NCBI GenBank assembly: GCA_045588575.1
Contig: JAZNEJ010000018.1
Location: 21,838-85,837 of the forward strand
Source of the DNA: RGIG5299 sp045588575
GTDB lineage: Bacteria; Bacillota; Clostridia; Oscillospirales; RGIG5299
Reading direction: 5' to 3'
DNA: 64,000 nt
The position numbers and the translations under genes were made by a program. Position 1 is the stretch's first letter; each line of letters begins with the position of its first letter. This document shows, piece after piece, positions 50,143-58,843 of the stretch. A model generated the notes under the pieces. The model had not been told where the DNA came from and ran no database searches. It saw only the letters and a list, made by a program, of their open reading frames with translations.

Positions 50143-51000
50143 ATGAGTGATATTGAAAATATAAATTGGTTTCCGGGGCATATGGCGAAAACTCGCCGAA
50201 TGATAGAAGAAACCGTTAAAAAGTGTGATGTGGTTGTTGAAGTGGTTGATGCAAGAATACCGCTTAGCAGCCGTAATCCTTATTTAAATCAGTTTATTGA
50301 GGGTAAACCCAGAATAGTAATTTTAAATAAAAGCGACCTTGCCGATGAAGCTATGAATGAAAAATGGAAAAACAAGCTTAAGGCAGAGGGTTATATTCCT
50401 TTAATAACCGATTGCAAGAACAAAAAAGGTTTAGGTAAGTTTAACGAGGTTGTTAAAGAACTTACAAAAGAGAGAACCGAAAGATTAAAGCAACGCAATT
50501 TACAGGGAATAACAACGAGAGTAATGGCTGTTGGTATTCCTAATTGCGGTAAATCAACCTTTATAAATGCAATATCGGGCAGAAATATTGCAAAATCGGA
50601 GGACCGTCCCGGAGTTACGAGAGACGTTCAGCTTGTTCATGCGGCAAACGGAATTGACCTTTTTGATATGCCGGGTATGCTTATGCCTAAAATTCCTTCT
50701 TCCGAAGCAGCAATAAAATTGGCGGTAACGGGAGCCGTTGGCGAAAACGCCTTTGACGTAACGGAGCTTGCATTGAAATTTTGCGAAATAATAAAAAAAA
50801 TAAAGCCCGAGGCGTTGGAGCAACGCTATAAAATTATTCTTGATGAAAACGAAACTCCGCTTGAAACGCTGACGAAAATAGCAACTAAAAGAGGCTTTTT
50901 CATAAAGGGCGGAGAGCTTGACTACGAGCGCGCCGCAATAATTTTGCTTGACGAATTCAGAAGCGGAAAGCTCGGAAGAATAACACTTGAAAAGATTTAA
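50143..51000 (+). CDS. rbgA: Ribosome biogenesis GTPase YlqF (RbgA)
   Basis: 285 residues. Circularly permuted GTPase needed late in 50S subunit assembly. G motifs are in the permuted order: VVEVVDARIPLSSRNP, G4 ILNKSD (about residue 62), then G1 GIPNCGKST (about residue 131), then RPGVTRDVQ and G3 DMPG. The C-terminal domain (about residues 200-285) carries the RNA-binding helix. Ribosome binding site is weak; start is four bases after lepB, so coupling is likely. Confidence 0.96.
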   Translation: MSDIENINWFPGHMAKTRRMIEETVKKCDVVVEVVDARIPLSSRNPYLNQFIEGKPRIVILNKSDLADEAMNEKWKNKLKAEGYIPLITDCKNKKGLGKFNEVVKELTKERTERLKQRNLQGITTRVMAVGIPNCGKSTFINAISGRNIAKSEDRPGVTRDVQLVHAANGIDLFDMPGMLMPKIPSSEAAIKLAVTGAVGENAFDVTELALKFCEIIKKIKPEALEQRYKIILDENETPLETLTKIATKRGFFIKGGELDYERAAIILLDEFRSGKLGRITLEKI

Positions 51001-51021
51001 CCGAAACCGAGGAATAAAAAA

Positions 51022-51978
51022 GTGGCAGACCTTTGGGAATATGAAAAAGAAGCAGCTGAATATAACTACAATATTATAGCGGGAATAGATGAAGCGGGCA
51101 GAGGCCCTCTTTGCGGTCCCGTTTGTGCTGCTGCGGTAATTTTGCCATTTGGTCTTGAAATTGAAGGTCTTAACGATTCTAAAAAATTAAGCGAAAAGAA
51201 AAGGGAAGAACTTTATAATATAATAGTAGAAAAAGCGGTTTCTTACGGCGTTGCTTTTGCAACTCCTGAGGAAATTGATGAAATAAATATTTTAAATGCT
51301 ACATTTTTGGCAATGCGCCGAGCTGTTGATATGCTTACTGTTCGTCCCGATATACTTTTTGTTGACGGGAACAGAATAAAAAATCAGGAAATAGAAGCAA
51401 AGCTTATAGTAAAAGGCGACAGTAAATCGGCCAATATAGCTGCAGCATCTATAATTGCAAAGGTTACAAGAGATAGATATATGCTTGAGCTTGATAAGCA
51501 ATATCCGCAGTATAACTTAAAAAAACATAAGGGTTACGGCACTCCCGAACATTACGAAGCAATAAAAAAATACGGCATTGCACCATTTTACCGCAAGAGC
51601 TTTTTGAAAAACATTGAAAGAGACGTTATAAAAAAGCAAAACGGAAAAAGAGGAGAACAAGCTGCAATTAACTATTTAATAAAAGAAGGCTATGAGATAA
51701 TAGAAACCAATTACAGAGACGGTCATAACGAGGTCGATATAATTGCGTTAAAAGATAACACGCTTTCTTTTGTTGAGGTTAAAACAAGAAAAAATACCAA
51801 GTACGGCAGACCTGCAGATATGGTAACCGATGAACAACAAGACAGAATTATTGAAACGGCATTTAAATATCGCAAGGAAAAACATCCCGAAAAGAAGGTT
51901 CGTTTTGATATAATGGAAGTTATTATAAACGAAAACGAACCCGAAAAGCTTTGTTTTCTTCCGGGCGGATTTTGTTAA
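51022..51978 (+). CDS. rnhB: RNase HII fused to a YraN (UPF0102) nuclease-like domain
   Basis: 318 residues, GTG start (GAGGAATAAAAAA upstream). N-terminal ~205 residues are RNase HII, which removes ribonucleotides and RNA from hybrids: GIDEAGRGPLCG (first catalytic Asp-Glu), VDGNRIKN, KGDSKSANIAAASIIAKVTRD and the C-terminal basic region. After a short linker (IKKQNGKRGEQAAINYL) comes the YraN/UPF0102 restriction-nuclease-like domain (NYRDGHNEVDIIA...FVEVKTRKN...RPADMVT, ~residues 212-318), with the D-ExK core. Genes rnhB and yraN are often adjacent in Firmicutes; here they are one polypeptide, with no stop between the domains. Confidence 0.94.
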   Translation: MADLWEYEKEAAEYNYNIIAGIDEAGRGPLCGPVCAAAVILPFGLEIEGLNDSKKLSEKKREELYNIIVEKAVSYGVAFATPEEIDEINILNATFLAMRRAVDMLTVRPDILFVDGNRIKNQEIEAKLIVKGDSKSANIAAASIIAKVTRDRYMLELDKQYPQYNLKKHKGYGTPEHYEAIKKYGIAPFYRKSFLKNIERDVIKKQNGKRGEQAAINYLIKEGYEIIETNYRDGHNEVDIIALKDNTLSFVEVKTRKNTKYGRPADMVTDEQQDRIIETAFKYRKEKHPEKKVRFDIMEVIINENEPEKLCFLPGGFC

Positions 51979-51990
51979 AGGGGCTTTTTA

Positions 51991-52929
51991 ATGTTTGATT
52001 TTTTTGACATGCATTGCGATACCGCAACTGAGATTTTTAATAATAAAGCGGAGCTTTTAACAAATAACCTTAATATATCGCTTGATAAGAGCGACGAGAT
52101 TGCAAAATACGTTCAAACCTTTGCTTTTTGGACGAAAAACGACGAAGACGTTACCGTAAACAGATTTAACGCTTTCACCGAATGTTACTCCTATTTTATG
52201 AAGCAGTGCATTAAGAACTCGGAACGCGTAATGATTATTTCCGATAAGGACGATTTGAAAAAATCAACCGATAACAATAAACGCGGAATAATTCTTGCCA
52301 TTGAGGGCGGCGGAGTAATAGAGGGTAAAATAGAAAGACTTGAAAAGCTCAGAAAAAACGGCATAAAGCTTTTAACTGTTACTTGGAATTTAAAAAATGA
52401 GCTTTCGGGCGGAATACTTGACGAGGTCGAAAGCGGTATGACGGAAACCGGTAAGGAAGCAGTTTCGGAAATGGAGCGGCTCGGAATAATTCCGGACGTT
52501 TCACATATATCCGATAAAGGTTTTGAAGATATGTGTGCTATTGCTAAAAAGCCCTTTGTTGCAACGCATTCAAATTCCAGAAGCGAATGCAAGCATAAAA
52601 GAAACCTCACAGACGATATGTTTAAGGAAATCGTTAAAAGAGGCGGAATAGTAGGAATTAATCTTTACGCCAAATTCCTTAACGACAGTGAAATAGCGGA
52701 CGATAAAGATATAGTCCGTCATATAGACCGTTTTTTGAAGCTTGGCGGCGAAGATACCGTTGTTTTCGGAACCGATTTCGACGGTGTTGACAATAAACTT
52801 CCCAAAGGCATAAAAACACTTAAAGACGTTAACAAACTGGTAACGTTATTGATGGGAAATTACGGCAAGGAAACAGCCGAAAAAATACTTTATAAAAATG
52901 CATATAGCTTTTTTGAAAAACAACTGTAA
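51991..52929 (+). CDS. Membrane dipeptidase family (M19) peptidase
   Basis: 312 residues. Peptidase family M19, renal-dipeptidase fold; hydrolyses dipeptides, perhaps including D-amino-acid forms. Metal ligands visible: FFDMHCDTAT (HxD), AIEGGGVIEGK (bridging Glu), DVSHISDKGF (His), and THSNSRSECKHKRNLTDD (His with Arg), then GTDFDGV. AAAGGGGCTTTTTA precedes the ATG. It lacks a signal peptide, so acts in the cytoplasm despite the family name. Downstream of rnhB by 12 bases and upstream of thrC. Confidence 0.88.
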   Translation: MFDFFDMHCDTATEIFNNKAELLTNNLNISLDKSDEIAKYVQTFAFWTKNDEDVTVNRFNAFTECYSYFMKQCIKNSERVMIISDKDDLKKSTDNNKRGIILAIEGGGVIEGKIERLEKLRKNGIKLLTVTWNLKNELSGGILDEVESGMTETGKEAVSEMERLGIIPDVSHISDKGFEDMCAIAKKPFVATHSNSRSECKHKRNLTDDMFKEIVKRGGIVGINLYAKFLNDSEIADDKDIVRHIDRFLKLGGEDTVVFGTDFDGVDNKLPKGIKTLKDVNKLVTLLMGNYGKETAEKILYKNAYSFFEKQL

Positions 52930-52941
52930 GGAGCGGTCAAA

Positions 52942-54411
52942 ATGTTTATAAGTACAAGAGGAAATCCCGAAAAACTCACAGCATCTCAAGCAATTCTTAA
53001 AGGTATAGCGGAAGACGGAGGTCTTTACATACCCACCGAGTTTTCGAAATTCTCCAAACTCGACATTTCAAATCTTTGCGATTTGGATTACAAAGGAAGA
53101 GCAAAGTATATTTTAAAGGAGCTTTTGGACGATTTTACGGAAGATGAAATATCCGATTGCGTTGAAAAAGCCTACGGAAACAATAAATTTCCCAAAGAAG
53201 TTGCTCCTTTAAAGCCCGTTGACGATAATTTATGGTCGTTAGAGCTTTGGCACGGTCCTACCTGCGCATTTAAAGATATGGCGTTGCAGATATTGCCGCA
53301 TCTTATGACCGTTGCAATGAAGAAAAACAATATAAATAAAAAAATTCTGATTATTGCCGCAACCAGCGGAGATACCGGTAAAGCGGCTTTGGAGGGTTTT
53401 AAAGACGTTGAAAATACTCACGTTATAACTTTCTTCCCCGAAGAAGGCGTAAGCAAGGTTCAAAAGCTTCAAATGACCACTCAAGAGGGAAATAACGTAG
53501 ACGTTTACGGCGTATATGGAAACTTCGATATGGTTCAAGGCGAAGTAAAGGTTGCTTTAACAAATCAGGAAACCATAGATGAAATTGATAAGAAGGGTTA
53601 CAGATTCTCATCTGCAAACTCTATAAACTGGGGTAGACTTGCTCCGCAGGTTGTTTACTATTTCTCTGCATATTGCGACCTTGTAAACGCAGGATTTATA
53701 AGCATTGGCGATAAAGTTGATTTTTGCGTTCCCACGGGAAACTTCGGTAATATTTTAGCAGGTTATTACGCAAGCAAGATGGGACTTCCCGTAAACAAGC
53801 TTATATGTGCATCTAACTCGAATAATATATTAACCGAGTTTATTGAAACCGGTAAATATTCAAGAGCAAGAGTATTTAAAATAACAATCAGTCCCTCAAT
53901 GGATATTTTAATTTCCAGCAACTTGGAACGTCTCCTTTACGAGCTTTTGGATGGCGATGCCGAAACTCTCGTTAAACACGTTGCGGATATTCGCAAAAAG
54001 AGCGATTACAGCATTACCGAAGCAGAAACTAAAAAGCTTCAGGAAATGTTTATGGGCGAATGCATGGACGACGAAGAAACTATGGCAGAGATAAAAAGAA
54101 GATATGAAAAAGGCTATCTTTGCGACCCGCACACTGCCGTTGCAATGGGCGTTTACGAAAAGATAGGCAATAAAGATATCCCCACCGTTATTGTTTCAAC
54201 TGCAGACCCCTATAAGTTTAATGCTCCGGTATTAAAAGCAATAGGAGCTCCTGTTGAAGATAATATGAACGAATTCCAGCTTATTGAGCTTATGGAAAAA
54301 GTTACACACGTAAAGCCGCCCAAACAGATTGCAGAACTTAGCGAAAAAGAAGTTCGCTTCAGCGAAAAAATCTTGGGTTCCGGCATAAGAAAGATGGTTG
54401 CGAACGTTTAA
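52942..54411 (+). CDS. thrC: Threonine synthase
   Basis: 489 residues, class I (longer) type. Converts O-phosphohomoserine to threonine with PLP. Seen: STRGNPEKLTASQAILKGIAEDGGLYIP, the PLP lysine in GPTCAFKDMALQ (about residue 112), ATSGDTGKAALEGF, FFPEEGVSKVQKLQM, SANSINWGRLAPQ and TGNFGNILAGYYA. AAGGAGCGGTCAAA precedes the ATG. Follows the dipeptidase by 12 bases. Ends at a hairpin shared with the micro-gene on the other strand. Confidence 0.97.
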   Translation: MFISTRGNPEKLTASQAILKGIAEDGGLYIPTEFSKFSKLDISNLCDLDYKGRAKYILKELLDDFTEDEISDCVEKAYGNNKFPKEVAPLKPVDDNLWSLELWHGPTCAFKDMALQILPHLMTVAMKKNNINKKILIIAATSGDTGKAALEGFKDVENTHVITFFPEEGVSKVQKLQMTTQEGNNVDVYGVYGNFDMVQGEVKVALTNQETIDEIDKKGYRFSSANSINWGRLAPQVVYYFSAYCDLVNAGFISIGDKVDFCVPTGNFGNILAGYYASKMGLPVNKLICASNSNNILTEFIETGKYSRARVFKITISPSMDILISSNLERLLYELLDGDAETLVKHVADIRKKSDYSITEAETKKLQEMFMGECMDDEETMAEIKRRYEKGYLCDPHTAVAMGVYEKIGNKDIPTVIVSTADPYKFNAPVLKAIGAPVEDNMNEFQLIELMEKVTHVKPPKQIAELSEKEVRFSEKILGSGIRKMVANV

Positions 54412-54424
54412 TATGTAGCCGAGC

Positions 54425-54453
54425 AAAAGCCCGACGTTGTTACTCGGGCTTTT
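54425..54453. terminator. Terminator shared by thrC and the DUF1540 gene
   Basis: AAAAGCCCGA / TCGGGCTTTT, 10-bp stem with a nine-base loop. The right arm is inside the DUF1540 coding end, so the convergent genes share this element. Confidence 0.75.
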
Positions 54454-54613
54454 CTTCAAAAGTGCCGCATTCCGTTTGATGACAGTTGCAGGCTTCTTTA
54501 GGACCAACTTTAACTACGCTTGCACAGCATTTGTTATCATCACAGTGATAAACGCAATTGGTAACCTCGCAACAAATTTTACTTTCTTTAGACATTTCTT
54601 TGAAATTATTCAT
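54440..54613 (-). CDS. Small cysteine-rich DUF1540 protein
   Basis: 57 residues. ATG at 54613, preceded by TGAGGATTTATT. Cysteine pattern CCEVTNCVYHCDDNKCCAS and later ACNCHQTECG fits the DUF1540 family, a small Cys-rich module frequent in Clostridia and sometimes seen in spore-related or metal-linked contexts; function unknown. It probably binds metal. Convergent with thrC, overlapping its terminator. It is short but supported by a ribosome binding site and clear family pattern. Confidence 0.8.
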   Translation of the reverse strand: MNNFKEMSKESKICCEVTNCVYHCDDNKCCASVVKVGPKEACNCHQTECGTFEEKPE

Positions 54614-54707
54614 AATAAATCCTCACTGAAAAATATTTCGGCTAAATTACCGCAAAAATAATATGCCCGAAAATAAAACAAAAATACGCAAAACAAAGGA
54701 GCAAAAA

Positions 54708-55412
54708 ATGGCAACATATATTATCGGCGATTTGCATTTATCCACGTCAACCGATAAACCGATGGACATTTTTGCCGGTTGGGAAAATCACACCGAGCTT
54801 TTAAAAGAAAACTGGGAAAATCAAGTAAAAGATGAGGATACTGTTATAGTTGCGGGAGATATATCGTGGGCAATGACGCTTGAAGAAGCAATTCCCGACC
54901 TTGAATGGATAAACAACCTAAAAGGTAAAAAAATCCTTATGAAAGGTAATCACGATTACTGGTGGCAAAGCAAAAAGAAGCTTGATGATATTATAAAGGA
55001 AAAAAACTTTACAACAATTTCATTCCTTTTTAATAACGCTTTTGAAACAGATGAGCTTATCGTTACAGGAACGAGAGGTTGGCAAATAGTAGGCGACACT
55101 AAAAGCGAAGAAGATAAAAAGATAATGAACAGAGAGGCGGGCAGATTTAAGCTTTCACTCGATGCCGCCAAAAAACTTTCGGGTTATAACTTGAAGAAAC
55201 AAATTGCGGTATTCCATTATCCGCCTATTTATAACCAGTTTATTTTTGAAGGTCTTTTTGATTTAATGCTTCGGGAAAATATTTCAAGCTGTTATTTTGG
55301 ACATTTGCACGGCAAAATTGACGCTTCGGCGGCAAAAACAATGAAATATAACATAGAATGTAAATTAATTTCGGCAGATTATTTGAAATTTTCGCCATTA
55401 AAGTTGACATAA
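54708..55412 (+). CDS. Metallophosphoesterase
   Basis: 234 residues from ATG 54708 (AAAGGAGCAAAAA upstream; an earlier in-frame start has no site). Calcineurin-like phosphoesterase motifs: YIIGDLHLS, VAGDISWAM, MKGNHDYWW, VFHYPPIY and FGHLHGK. Similar proteins are annotated as YjjX-like serine/threonine phosphatase or nuclease-like; exact substrate unknown. Monocistronic or weakly linked to tig, which has its own promoter. Confidence 0.88.
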   Translation: MATYIIGDLHLSTSTDKPMDIFAGWENHTELLKENWENQVKDEDTVIVAGDISWAMTLEEAIPDLEWINNLKGKKILMKGNHDYWWQSKKKLDDIIKEKNFTTISFLFNNAFETDELIVTGTRGWQIVGDTKSEEDKKIMNREAGRFKLSLDAAKKLSGYNLKKQIAVFHYPPIYNQFIFEGLFDLMLRENISSCYFGHLHGKIDASAAKTMKYNIECKLISADYLKFSPLKLT

Positions 55413-55431
55413 AGAAAAAAATAAGTATAAT
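55404..55431 (+). promoter_or_regulatory. Sigma-A type promoter of tig
   Basis: TTGACA (55404-55409), 16-base spacer, TATAAT (55426-55431), 32 bases before the tig start. It overlaps the last codons of the phosphoesterase gene. Confidence 0.6.
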
Positions 55432-55463
55432 TATAATGATACATTATTGGAGGTCTAAATATA

Positions 55464-56843
55464 ATGAAATTGGTAGAAACAAAAAAACTCGAAAAAAATA
55501 CGGTATCTCTCGAGATAACAGTAACAGCAGAAGAGTTTGAAGCAGCTTGCGCAAACAGCTACAAGAAAAACGTTGGCAAAATGAAAGTAAACGGCTTCAG
55601 ACCCGGTAAAGCTCCCCGTCATATTATTGAGAAGCTTTACGGCCCCGAAATCTTCTTCGAAGATGCAGTAGATGCAACTTGCTACATGGCATTTTCCGAA
55701 GCAGTAAACGAAGCAGGTCTTGACGTTATTGACCGTCCCGAAATTGAGATTAAAGATAAAGTAACAAAAGAAGGCTACACCTTTATTGCAAAGGTATTGG
55801 TAAAGCCCGTTGCTGAACTTGGCGAATACAAAGGTTTAAAGGTTGAAAAGCTCGTTGCAACCGTAACCGATGATGACGTTGCAAACGAACTCAAAAAATA
55901 TCAGAATAAATATTCCAGACTCGTTCCCGTAACCGACAGAGCAAGTGCTGAAGGTGATACCGTTGTTATCGACTACGAAGGCTTTACCGATGGCGTTGCT
56001 TTTGAAGGCGGAAAAGACGAGAACCATAACTTGAAGCTTGGTTCCGGCCAGTTTATTCCCGGCTTTGAAGACCAGCTTATCGGCAAAAATGCAGGAGATG
56101 ACGTTGACGTTAACGTAAAATTCCCCGATGAGTATCATTCCGAAGAGTTAAAGGGTAAGGATGCAACCTTCAAAGTAAAGGTTAAGGAAATTAAAACCAC
56201 CGAGCTTCCTGAGTTAAACGATGAATTTGTAAAAGATATTTCCGAATTCGATACTCTTGATGCTTTCAAAGCAGACATTAAAGAGAAATTGCAGAAAGCA
56301 CGTGATGAAGAATCCGAAAACTTTATGATAGATAGCCTCGTTGCACAGCTTGTTGAAGGCATGAAGGTTGAAATTCCCGAAGTTATGTTTGAAAACGAAT
56401 TAAACAACATAATGAGCGATTACGACCAGCGTCTTCGTCAGCAGGGAATGGATTTAGCATCTTATATGAGCTATCTTGGCCAGAGCGCAGACGATTTCAA
56501 AACAATGTTCAGACCTCAGGCTGAAGCGAGAGTAAGAAGCCGTCTTGCACTTGAAGCGGTTGCAATAAATGAAAAAATTGCTGCATCTGCCGAAGAAATT
56601 GCAGACGAATACAAGAGACTTGCAGACATTTACAAGGTTGAAGAAGAAACCGTAAAAATGTATATTCCCGAACAGGAATTAATTAAAGACCTTGCTGTAA
56701 CAAAAGCTCTTGAGTTCATTAAAGTAAATGCAGTAGTTACCGAAAAATCGGCAAACGAAAAAGCAAAGAAAGCCCCTGCAAAGAAAAAGACTGCTACCAA
56801 AAAGGCAGAAACTGCCGAAAAAGCAGAAGAAAAAGCCGAATAA
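55464..56843 (+). CDS. tig: Trigger factor chaperone
   Basis: 459 residues. Ribosome-bound chaperone and prolyl isomerase acting on nascent chains. Domains: N-terminal ribosome-binding domain with NGFRPGKAPRHIIEKLYG (the signature loop, about residues 42-60), FKBP-type PPIase domain (about residues 160-250, EGDTVVIDYEGFTDG...LGSGQFIPGFEDQLIG), and a helical C-terminal domain. Odd: a ~30-residue Lys/Ala/Glu-rich tail (AKKAPAKKKTATKK pattern) after the usual end. First gene of the tig-clpP-clpX run; TTGGAGGTCTAAATATA precedes the ATG. Confidence 0.96.
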   Translation: MKLVETKKLEKNTVSLEITVTAEEFEAACANSYKKNVGKMKVNGFRPGKAPRHIIEKLYGPEIFFEDAVDATCYMAFSEAVNEAGLDVIDRPEIEIKDKVTKEGYTFIAKVLVKPVAELGEYKGLKVEKLVATVTDDDVANELKKYQNKYSRLVPVTDRASAEGDTVVIDYEGFTDGVAFEGGKDENHNLKLGSGQFIPGFEDQLIGKNAGDDVDVNVKFPDEYHSEELKGKDATFKVKVKEIKTTELPELNDEFVKDISEFDTLDAFKADIKEKLQKARDEESENFMIDSLVAQLVEGMKVEIPEVMFENELNNIMSDYDQRLRQQGMDLASYMSYLGQSADDFKTMFRPQAEARVRSRLALEAVAINEKIAASAEEIADEYKRLADIYKVEEETVKMYIPEQELIKDLAVTKALEFIKVNAVVTEKSANEKAKKAPAKKKTATKKAETAEKAEEKAE

Positions 56844-56900
56844 TAAAATAACGGAATAAAAAAACGGGGTAATGACAATAATTGTTGAGAGGTGTTAGTA

Positions 56901-57482
56901 ATGAGTTTAGTGCCAATGGTAATTGAACAAACAAATAGAGGCGAGAGGTCTTACGATATTTATTCAAGACTTTTGAATGACAGAATAGTAATACTCTCAG
57001 AAGAAGTAAACGATGTTACTGCAAGTCTTATAGTATCACAGCTTCTTTACCTCGAATCGGTAGACCCTGAAAAAGATATAAGCTTTTATATTAACAGTCC
57101 CGGCGGTTCGGTATCGGCAGGTTTTGCTATTTACGATACTATGAACTACATTAAGTGCGATGTTTCAACAATATGTATAGGTATGGCGGCAAGCATGGGA
57201 GCGTTTTTGCTTTCATCGGGCGCAAAAGGCAAAAGATTTGCCTTGCCTAACAGTGAAATTATGATTCATCAGCCCTTGGGCGGAATGCAGGGACAGGCAA
57301 GCGATATTAAAATCCATGCCGACCACATTTTAAGAACCCGCGAAAAGCTTAATAAAATTCTTGCGGAAAATACAGGAAAAGCTATTGATGTAATAGAAAA
57401 AGATACTGAACGCGATAACTTTATGTCTGCCGCAGAAGCTGCATCATACGGACTTATAGATAAGGTTATTGAAAAAAGATAA
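56901..57482 (+). CDS. clpP: ATP-dependent Clp protease, proteolytic subunit
   Basis: 193 residues from ATG 56901 (GAGAGGTGTTAGTA upstream). Serine protease barrel of Clp. Catalytic triad: Ser in GMAASMGAFLL (about residue 98), His in MIHQPLGG (about residue 123) and a later Asp in ERDNFMSA (about residue 172). N-terminal VPMVIEQTNRGERSYDIYSRLL is the axial-loop/propeptide region. Works with ClpX downstream. Confidence 0.97.
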   Translation: MSLVPMVIEQTNRGERSYDIYSRLLNDRIVILSEEVNDVTASLIVSQLLYLESVDPEKDISFYINSPGGSVSAGFAIYDTMNYIKCDVSTICIGMAASMGAFLLSSGAKGKRFALPNSEIMIHQPLGGMQGQASDIKIHADHILRTREKLNKILAENTGKAIDVIEKDTERDNFMSAAEAASYGLIDKVIEKR

Positions 57483-57487
57483 CGAGA

Positions 57488-57518
57488 ACAAAGCAGGCAA
57501 AACGCCTGCTTTGTTTGT
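57488..57518 (+). terminator. Hairpin between clpP and clpX
   Basis: ACAAAGCAGGC / GCCTGCTTTGT, 11-bp stem followed by a broken T run (TTGT). May only partly end clpP transcripts, reducing clpX. Confidence 0.6.
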
Positions 57519-57536
57519 AAAGGAAACGGTGATATA

Positions 57537-58781
57537 ATGGAAAAAAACAAAAAAGATAATATTGCTTGTTCTGTTTGCGGTGCAACTCAAGACAGCGGCG
57601 TGTTTTTTATGTATTACAACGGTATCTATATCTGTCAGGACTGCTTAAACAAGCAAGGAATATACGATACAGAGGATATGGAGCTTATTGCCGAAGAAAA
57701 TATGCCTGTTAACAATCCCAAAAAAGTAATTGAGCTTAAAAGACCGAAAGAAATAAAGGAAATTCTCGATAGCTACGTTATCGGTCAGGATGAAGCTAAA
57801 AAAGCCCTTTCCGTTGCAGTTTACAATCATTATCGAAGAATTAACTCGCTTGACGACGGTGAAGACGTAGAGCTTCAGAAAAGTAACGTGCTTTTATTAG
57901 GCCCTTCGGGTTGTGGAAAAACTTTAATGGCGCAGGTGCTTGCAAAATCGTTAAACGTTCCTTTTGCAATAGCTGATGCTACAACCTTAACCGAAGCAGG
58001 CTATGTAGGCGAAGACGTTGAGAATATCCTCCTTCGTTTAATTCAGGCCGCAGATTATGATATTAAGCGAGCTGAACACGGAATTATTTACGTTGACGAA
58101 ATTGATAAAATCGCCCGTAAAAGCGAAAATCCCTCGATTACAAGAGATGTAAGCGGCGAAGGCGTTCAGCAGGCACTTCTTAAAATATTGGAAGGCACTG
58201 AAGCAAACGTTCCCCCTCAAGGTGGAAGAAAGCATCCTCAGCAGGAATTTATAAAGCTTAACACTAAAAATATTTTGTTTATTTGCGGCGGCGCTTTCGA
58301 CGGTATTGAAAAGATTATTGAAAAAAGAAGCGTAAAATCTTCAATGGGATTCAATTCTGATTTAAGTGTTAAAAAAGCAGAAAAAGAAGACTGTTATTCA
58401 AAGGTTTTACCCAGAGATTTAATAAGATTCGGTCTAATTCCCGAGCTTGTCGGCAGACTTCCCGTAATAACAACCATAGACAGCTTAAATGAAAAAGCAC
58501 TTATAAGAATATTAACCGAACCGAAAAATGCAATAATAAAGCAATATCAAAAATTATTGAATTTTGACGGCATTAAATTAACCTTTACCGACGACGCTTT
58601 AAAAGAAGTTGTTAAAAAGGCAATGGAGCGTAAAATGGGTGCCAGAGGCTTAAGGGGAGTTTTGGAAACTATAATGACCGATATTATGTTTGAATTATCG
58701 GCAGATAACAATATAAAAGAAATCGTAATAAATGAAAAAGTAATAAACGGCGAAGCTGAGCCCGAAATAATAATGAAATAA
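57537..58781 (+). CDS. clpX: ATP-dependent Clp protease, ATP-binding subunit ClpX
   Basis: 414 residues. AAA+ unfoldase that feeds substrates to ClpP. Seen: N-terminal zinc-binding domain (CSVCGATQ...CQDCL), Walker A GPSGCGKT (about residue 123), IIYVDEIDKIARK (Walker B), RDVSGEGVQQALL, the GGAFDGIE box, and RMGARGLRGVLE (sensor II). AAAGGAAACGGTGATATA precedes the ATG. Downstream of clpP by 54 bases, with a hairpin between them. Confidence 0.97.
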   Translation: MEKNKKDNIACSVCGATQDSGVFFMYYNGIYICQDCLNKQGIYDTEDMELIAEENMPVNNPKKVIELKRPKEIKEILDSYVIGQDEAKKALSVAVYNHYRRINSLDDGEDVELQKSNVLLLGPSGCGKTLMAQVLAKSLNVPFAIADATTLTEAGYVGEDVENILLRLIQAADYDIKRAEHGIIYVDEIDKIARKSENPSITRDVSGEGVQQALLKILEGTEANVPPQGGRKHPQQEFIKLNTKNILFICGGAFDGIEKIIEKRSVKSSMGFNSDLSVKKAEKEDCYSKVLPRDLIRFGLIPELVGRLPVITTIDSLNEKALIRILTEPKNAIIKQYQKLLNFDGIKLTFTDDALKEVVKKAMERKMGARGLRGVLETIMTDIMFELSADNNIKEIVINEKVINGEAEPEIIMK

Positions 58782-58786
58782 TGAAA

Positions 58787-58833
58787 ACAATAGCCTCCGT
58801 ATTTGCATAGAATGTAATATGCTGATACGGAGG
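58787..58833 (+). promoter_or_regulatory. Possible SigK promoter and SD-overlapping inverted repeat before dpaA
   Basis: AC (58787-58788), 17 bases, then CATAGAATG (58806-58814), close to the SigK pattern AC...CATANNNTA. CCTCCGTAT (58794-58802) is the exact complement of ATACGGAGG (58825-58833), which holds the ribosome binding site, so RNA started upstream could hide it. Confidence 0.4.
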
Positions 58834-58843
58834 TATAATTTTT

